Source: Neobacillus vireti
GTDB lineage: Bacteria > Bacillota > Bacilli > Bacillales > Cytobacillaceae
Assembly (NCBI RefSeq): GCF_001026695.1
Contig: NZ_LDNB01000010.1
Coordinates: 146,484 to 210,483, forward strand
Length of the DNA stretch: 64,000 bases
Reading direction: 5' to 3'
Both the position numbers and the translations under genes were made by a program. How positions within the stretch are numbered: position 1 is the stretch's first letter; every line of letters begins with the position of its first letter. Positions 61,329-64,000 of this stretch are shown here, piece by piece. The notes under the pieces were generated by a model. It worked only from the letters and a program-made list of their open reading frames with translations, had not been told where the DNA came from and did not search any database.

Positions 61329-61368
61329 AAAAGCCCTTAATAACATATTTTTTGTTATCAGAGCTCTC
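61329..61368. terminator. Terminator-like hairpin, copy of 60048-60090
   Basis: AAGCCCTTAATAAC pairs with GTTATCAGAGCT; the arms are nearly identical to those at 60050-60085. It lies just past the broken gene ending at 61389. The rest of 61059-61388 shows no gene. Confidence 0.6.
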
Positions 61369-61388
61369 ATCAGGTAAGCTGAAGGTAT

Positions 61389-61800
61389 TTATTTATTAAT
61401 TTCTTGATTCCCGACCATTTTATTTTGACCTTTTTCTTTTAAGACTTGAAACAAATATAACAGGGAAGATAGAACTGCGAAAACATACATTAATTGTATT
61501 TTTTCATTCGTACTAAAGACGCTATTCCGAATTTGGTTAAGTATGGCACGTTAATGTAAGTAAATATTGAACCAAAAATTCCATTCAAAATCATATACCT
61601 GAAAAACTTACCGTATGTCCATTTTAATATCCACATTAAACCAACGAAGAACGGCCCCCGATTATATTAACAATTCTCACCATCAAAGTACTAAATAACC
61701 CTGCAGGTAAATACCGTTTAAATGAGCTTTTCCCTAATAATAGGGTAGTAAACCAAGAAAGTATTATCATCAAAAGCATTAATGACTTCGAATACTTCAT
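61389..61800 (-). pseudogene. Broken CBO0543-type membrane protein gene
   Basis: From ATG at 61800 the frame reads MKYSKSLMLLMIILSWFTTL, then KSSFKRYLPAGLFSTLMVRI, and stops. A second frame reads WILKWTYGKFFRYMILNGIF, then SIFTYINVPYLTKFGIASL. A third gives KIQLMYVFAVLSSLLYLFQV and ends GNQEINK. Together they make one membrane protein of about 140 residues, with at least two frameshifts. Intact relatives are common in Bacillus, with unknown function. Sequencing error in A-rich runs is possible. Confidence 0.65.
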
Positions 61801-61972
61801 TATTTTCAAAAAACAACCCTCCCGTTCAATTCCGTCAGAAATAATATTCCCTGGATTGTCGGGATTTATATTATAAATACATATTTATCTACTATTATCC
61901 AACCCGGAAATAGTATTTAATCCTACGGCGTGTAAGAGGGGACCACCAATTTTACAACACAATTAAGTACTT

Positions 61973-62425
61973 TTATTCTAAATCAAGTGTTTTGCCTGTT
62001 TCTACTAATGTCTTTGTGTTACTAAGGATCATCCACCATGCAGCATCACTTTTCTCGTAAAGAGGATCTCCTTTCTGCCATTGGTCATGAATGAAGGTTA
62101 ACTTCGTACACGCGCCTACTGGCTCAAGCAGATAGGAAATTCTAGATTCAAATTCCTGTTTATCATCTTTCGTGTACGACTTTCCAGCAAAGTGGGTAAA
62201 ACGTAGTACTTGATTTGGAACATGCTCTAATACATTCCCATAAACATGAACCGTTTCATCGCCATCAGCCCCCGGGCCAATGTATTCCAGCAGATCTCCA
62301 ACTTGAAAGGTGGATCGGATCACGCTTCCACAATAAATTTGTTTTGTTCCCTCCGGCGAGATTAATGCCTTCCATACTTCCTCTGGACTTCCACCAATAT
62401 AAAATACATACTTCAGATCCTTCAT
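61973..62425 (-). CDS. SRPBCC/AHSA1-like lipid-binding-fold protein
   Basis: The 150-residue protein has the START/SRPBCC pattern: KYVFYIGGSPEEVWKALISP (about 4-23), VGDLLEYIGPGADGDETVHV (middle), FESRISYLLEPVGACTKLTFIHDQW (about 91-115) and a C-terminal helix. Members bind hydrophobic ligands or act in polyketide-like reactions; this AHSA1-like group is often paired with a transcriptional regulator. It is downstream of the WYL regulator on the same strand, 76 bases apart, with a palindrome between. Confidence 0.85.
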   Translation of the reverse strand: MKDLKYVFYIGGSPEEVWKALISPEGTKQIYCGSVIRSTFQVGDLLEYIGPGADGDETVHVYGNVLEHVPNQVLRFTHFAGKSYTKDDKQEFESRISYLLEPVGACTKLTFIHDQWQKGDPLYEKSDAAWWMILSNTKTLVETGKTLDLE

Positions 62426-62471
62426 CAAAAAAATCCCTCCTCATTATTGTACTACCTTTCCATCATAAACA

Positions 62472-62502
62472 AACTTCACTGACATATATGGTCAGTGAAG
62501 TT
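62472..62502. promoter_or_regulatory. 12-bp inverted repeat between the WYL and SRPBCC genes
   Basis: AACTTCACTGAC (62472-62483) and GTCAGTGAAGTT (62491-62502) are perfectly complementary around seven bases. It overlaps the stop of the WYL gene and lies 47 bases upstream of the SRPBCC gene. It could be a terminator or a WYL operator; no long T-tract follows on either strand. Confidence 0.5.
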
Positions 62503-63373
62503 AAAAGTTTTGATAATGTTTTACTAATTCTGAAGTGACCATTACCATTTTCTCTTTTAAAAATAACGGTTCTAGAATCTTTATGGCCCTTCCATAGGGA
62601 AGAAGATAGTAGGGTACATAAGTATCGATCGATTGCTCATCGATCATAAAATGAGCATGATTTTCCGACCGGCGGATAAGTGCATGCCCAAATAACCAAT
62701 GCTGGCATAAGTCATCGAGGGCATGATTATTTCCTTCAATTTGAATAGATATCAGTTGTTCGGGCTGATCTAAATCAGGCAAAAGTCCATTTAGAAAAAA
62801 AGAACGTGCTGAAAAATCTGCTGGACGATCAAATTCAATACCTGTTCGAGATAGACTCACTATCCGATTCACACGAAAGCTGCGTATTTCAAGACGGAGG
62901 TGACAAAAGGCGATGACATACCAATTGCCTTTCCAATAAATAAGTCCATAAGGATCTAGCGATTCCAATTCTAAATTAGCTGGAGGCTGAATCACATCAA
63001 ACCCTATTTCATGACGATTAATATAATCCAATTGTTCTGGATTTGTATATTTTTTCAACTTTGTGATTGCCCTATTCAAAAACTCACTAAATGGATAACC
63101 TGCCTCTAATGCAAAACTTGCTGCATGAATCAGCGCTTTTTGCTCGTCTACGTCAAAAAATAATGGCGCCTTTGTAAACTCATGGAGCAAACTGTAGCCG
63201 CCATTATGACCCGCATCAGAAATGATCGGAACTCCGCTGGCACACAACGCATCGATATAACGGTACACTGTGCGGATATTGATCTCCAATTCTTCTGCCA
63301 GTTGCTGGGCAGTCATTCGTTTTCCAGTATTGAGCAACCATAGTATAGAAAGCATATTTACAGCCTTGGTCAT
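62501..63373 (-). CDS. WYL-domain transcriptional regulator (YafY-like)
   Basis: The 290-residue regulator has an HTH_11 domain (LLNTGKRMTAQQLAEELEIN and RTVYRYIDALCASGVPIISD, about 14-52), a WYL domain with LIYWKGNWYVIAFCHLRLEI (about 144-163) and RSFRVNRIVSL, and a WCX tail. It precedes an SRPBCC gene on the same strand. It shares family with the regulator at 58557, but the two are not close copies. The start ATG at 63373 lacks a strong ribosome site but matches the family N-terminus. Confidence 0.85.
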   Translation of the reverse strand: MTKAVNMLSILWLLNTGKRMTAQQLAEELEINIRTVYRYIDALCASGVPIISDAGHNGGYSLLHEFTKAPLFFDVDEQKALIHAASFALEAGYPFSEFLNRAITKLKKYTNPEQLDYINRHEIGFDVIQPPANLELESLDPYGLIYWKGNWYVIAFCHLRLEIRSFRVNRIVSLSRTGIEFDRPADFSARSFFLNGLLPDLDQPEQLISIQIEGNNHALDDLCQHWLFGHALIRRSENHAHFMIDEQSIDTYVPYYLLPYGRAIKILEPLFLKEKMVMVTSELVKHYQNF

Positions 63374-63610
63374 GGGTTAATTAGTCCCTTCTACAGCAAC
63401 TTTGGCAAGTCCCTTGCATCTTTCATTCCTTTTACGTGATGATATAATATATAGATTTTTCAAATAATTGAACTCATGTCCTAATTACAACCTTATGATA
63501 AAAGTTGCTCTTGGAAGTCCCTAGCAACGGGTTAATATAATTGGCCCAGTTGAAGAAAAGGAGCTTCTATAACAACTCCTTATATAAAGACGAACTCTCA
63601 TATATTTTTT

Positions 63611-64000
63611 TCAAGTGAGCCACTTATGGCAATTATTAGCTAAATGCTGTAACTCGTCAAGAAATGTACTAGCGTGATAACCATCGCAAACTGCATGATG
63701 TACTTGTAATGAAATAGGCAACAAAGTTCTATCTTCCAGATTAAAATATTTTCCCCCTGTAATGATAGGTAATAAAAAGTCGCCTTCATTATTTATATTT
63801 AAGTTAAATCCAGTAAAACTAACCCATGGAATACTGGATATAGGAAATGAATTTTTAGGTTCATTTTCTTTCGTAAAAAGACCCTTAACATCTGCGTATT
63901 GCTTTATATCCTCTTGATAGTTTTCATAAAAGACAGAAAATTCATTTGAGAACTCAGTCCAAATGCAAGAGAATGTTTTATTATCATCATGGAAAATTGT
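63611..64000 (-). CDS. cat: Chloramphenicol acetyltransferase (CatA type), 3' part
   Basis: The last 129 codons are visible; the gene continues past the window. The reading begins TIFHDDNKTFSCIWTEFS, includes SFPISSIPWVSFTGFNLNIN and ends with the catalytic motif LPISLQVHHAVCDGYHAS (His102 of the fragment is the active-site base). CatA acetylates chloramphenicol with acetyl-CoA; full enzymes have about 215-220 residues. It may be a native or acquired resistance gene. The gene-free stretch 63374-63610 shows nothing but a weak AAGGAG/CTCCTT hairpin near 63559-63584. Confidence 0.85.
   Translation of the reverse strand, partial: TIFHDDNKTFSCIWTEFSNEFSVFYENYQEDIKQYADVKGLFTKENEPKNSFPISSIPWVSFTGFNLNINNEGDFLLPIITGGKYFNLEDRTLLPISLQVHHAVCDGYHASTFLDELQHLANNCHKWLT

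Overview
The window is low-GC Firmicute chromosome, most like a soil Bacillaceae (Bacillus, Neobacillus or a relative). The evidence is the strong AGGAGG-type ribosome sites, TTG/GTG starts, SigB-type promoters, and many proteins with clear Bacillus subtilis counterparts (YtxH-domain, YuiD, AzlC/AzlD, YtcD/YtbD, YozG/YoaS, YcgQ/YcgR, YnfA, YwqA, DeoD). Genus and species cannot be fixed from the sequence alone. Gene order is accessory: efflux pumps, one-gene detoxification enzymes with divergent regulators, antibiotic-modification genes, repeats and IS debris.

Layout. 0-4.4 kb: HTH protein, cupin, membrane protein, and a stress cluster (DUF1328 protein and sigma-like protein, divergent from a YtxH protein) with two back-to-back SigB-type promoters; yuiD. 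4.4-15 kb: azlCD, an HxlR regulator divergent from an MFS pump, a DMT exporter, yozG/yoaS, a MocR regulator divergent from a GNAT enzyme, small membrane and secreted proteins, and another MFS pump. 15-19 kb: AraC/effector-domain regulator, a block of short noncoding repeats, VanZ, DUF1801, DinB-like and phosphotransferase genes. 19.2-22 kb: an IS200/IS605-type tnpB with structured ends, then a tyrosine recombinase; a detached copy of the tnpB-side 3' end lies at 12.3 kb. 22-26.6 kb: secreted proteins, creatininase-like protein, aminoglycoside 6-adenylyltransferase, lipoprotein, a tiny membrane gene and a MITE-like repeat. 26.6-29.7 kb: YcgQ/YcgR-type permease pair divergent from a His-rich COG0523 GTPase, with a 24-bp palindrome between them. 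30-34 kb: site-2 protease with a shifted 5' end, an unusual dihydroorotate-dehydrogenase-like domain fused to a duplicated membrane domain, and a two-domain NlpC/P60 protein. 34-44 kb: LysE exporter, GNAT, MFS, deoD and its GntR regulator, tandem repeats, ynfA, SNF2 helicase. 44-52 kb: two convergent PQQ-type dehydrogenases, secreted 5'-nucleotidase, S66 peptidase, DinB. 52-58.4 kb: Nudix, membrane protein, and a five-gene cassette (secreted protein, ABC ATPase, ABC permease, histidine kinase, response regulator). 58.5-64 kb: two WYL regulators with their targets, quinone-oxidoreductase-like enzyme, a broken membrane-protein gene, and the 3' part of a chloramphenicol acetyltransferase cut by the window edge.

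Most interesting points. (1) Four direct repeats at exact 11-bp spacing lie in front of both the two-component/ABC cassette and a separate membrane-protein gene, predicting a two-promoter regulon. (2) The PQQ alcohol dehydrogenase is a lipoprotein with its own cytochrome c domain and has the extra Asp of lanthanide-dependent enzymes. (3) The DHODH-like protein is fused to a membrane domain and seems to have lost catalytic residues. (4) The TnpB lacks a Cys zinc ribbon, and its putative guide-RNA/right-end region has a detached relative 7 kb away. All coordinates and motifs were read by eye; no homology search was run.
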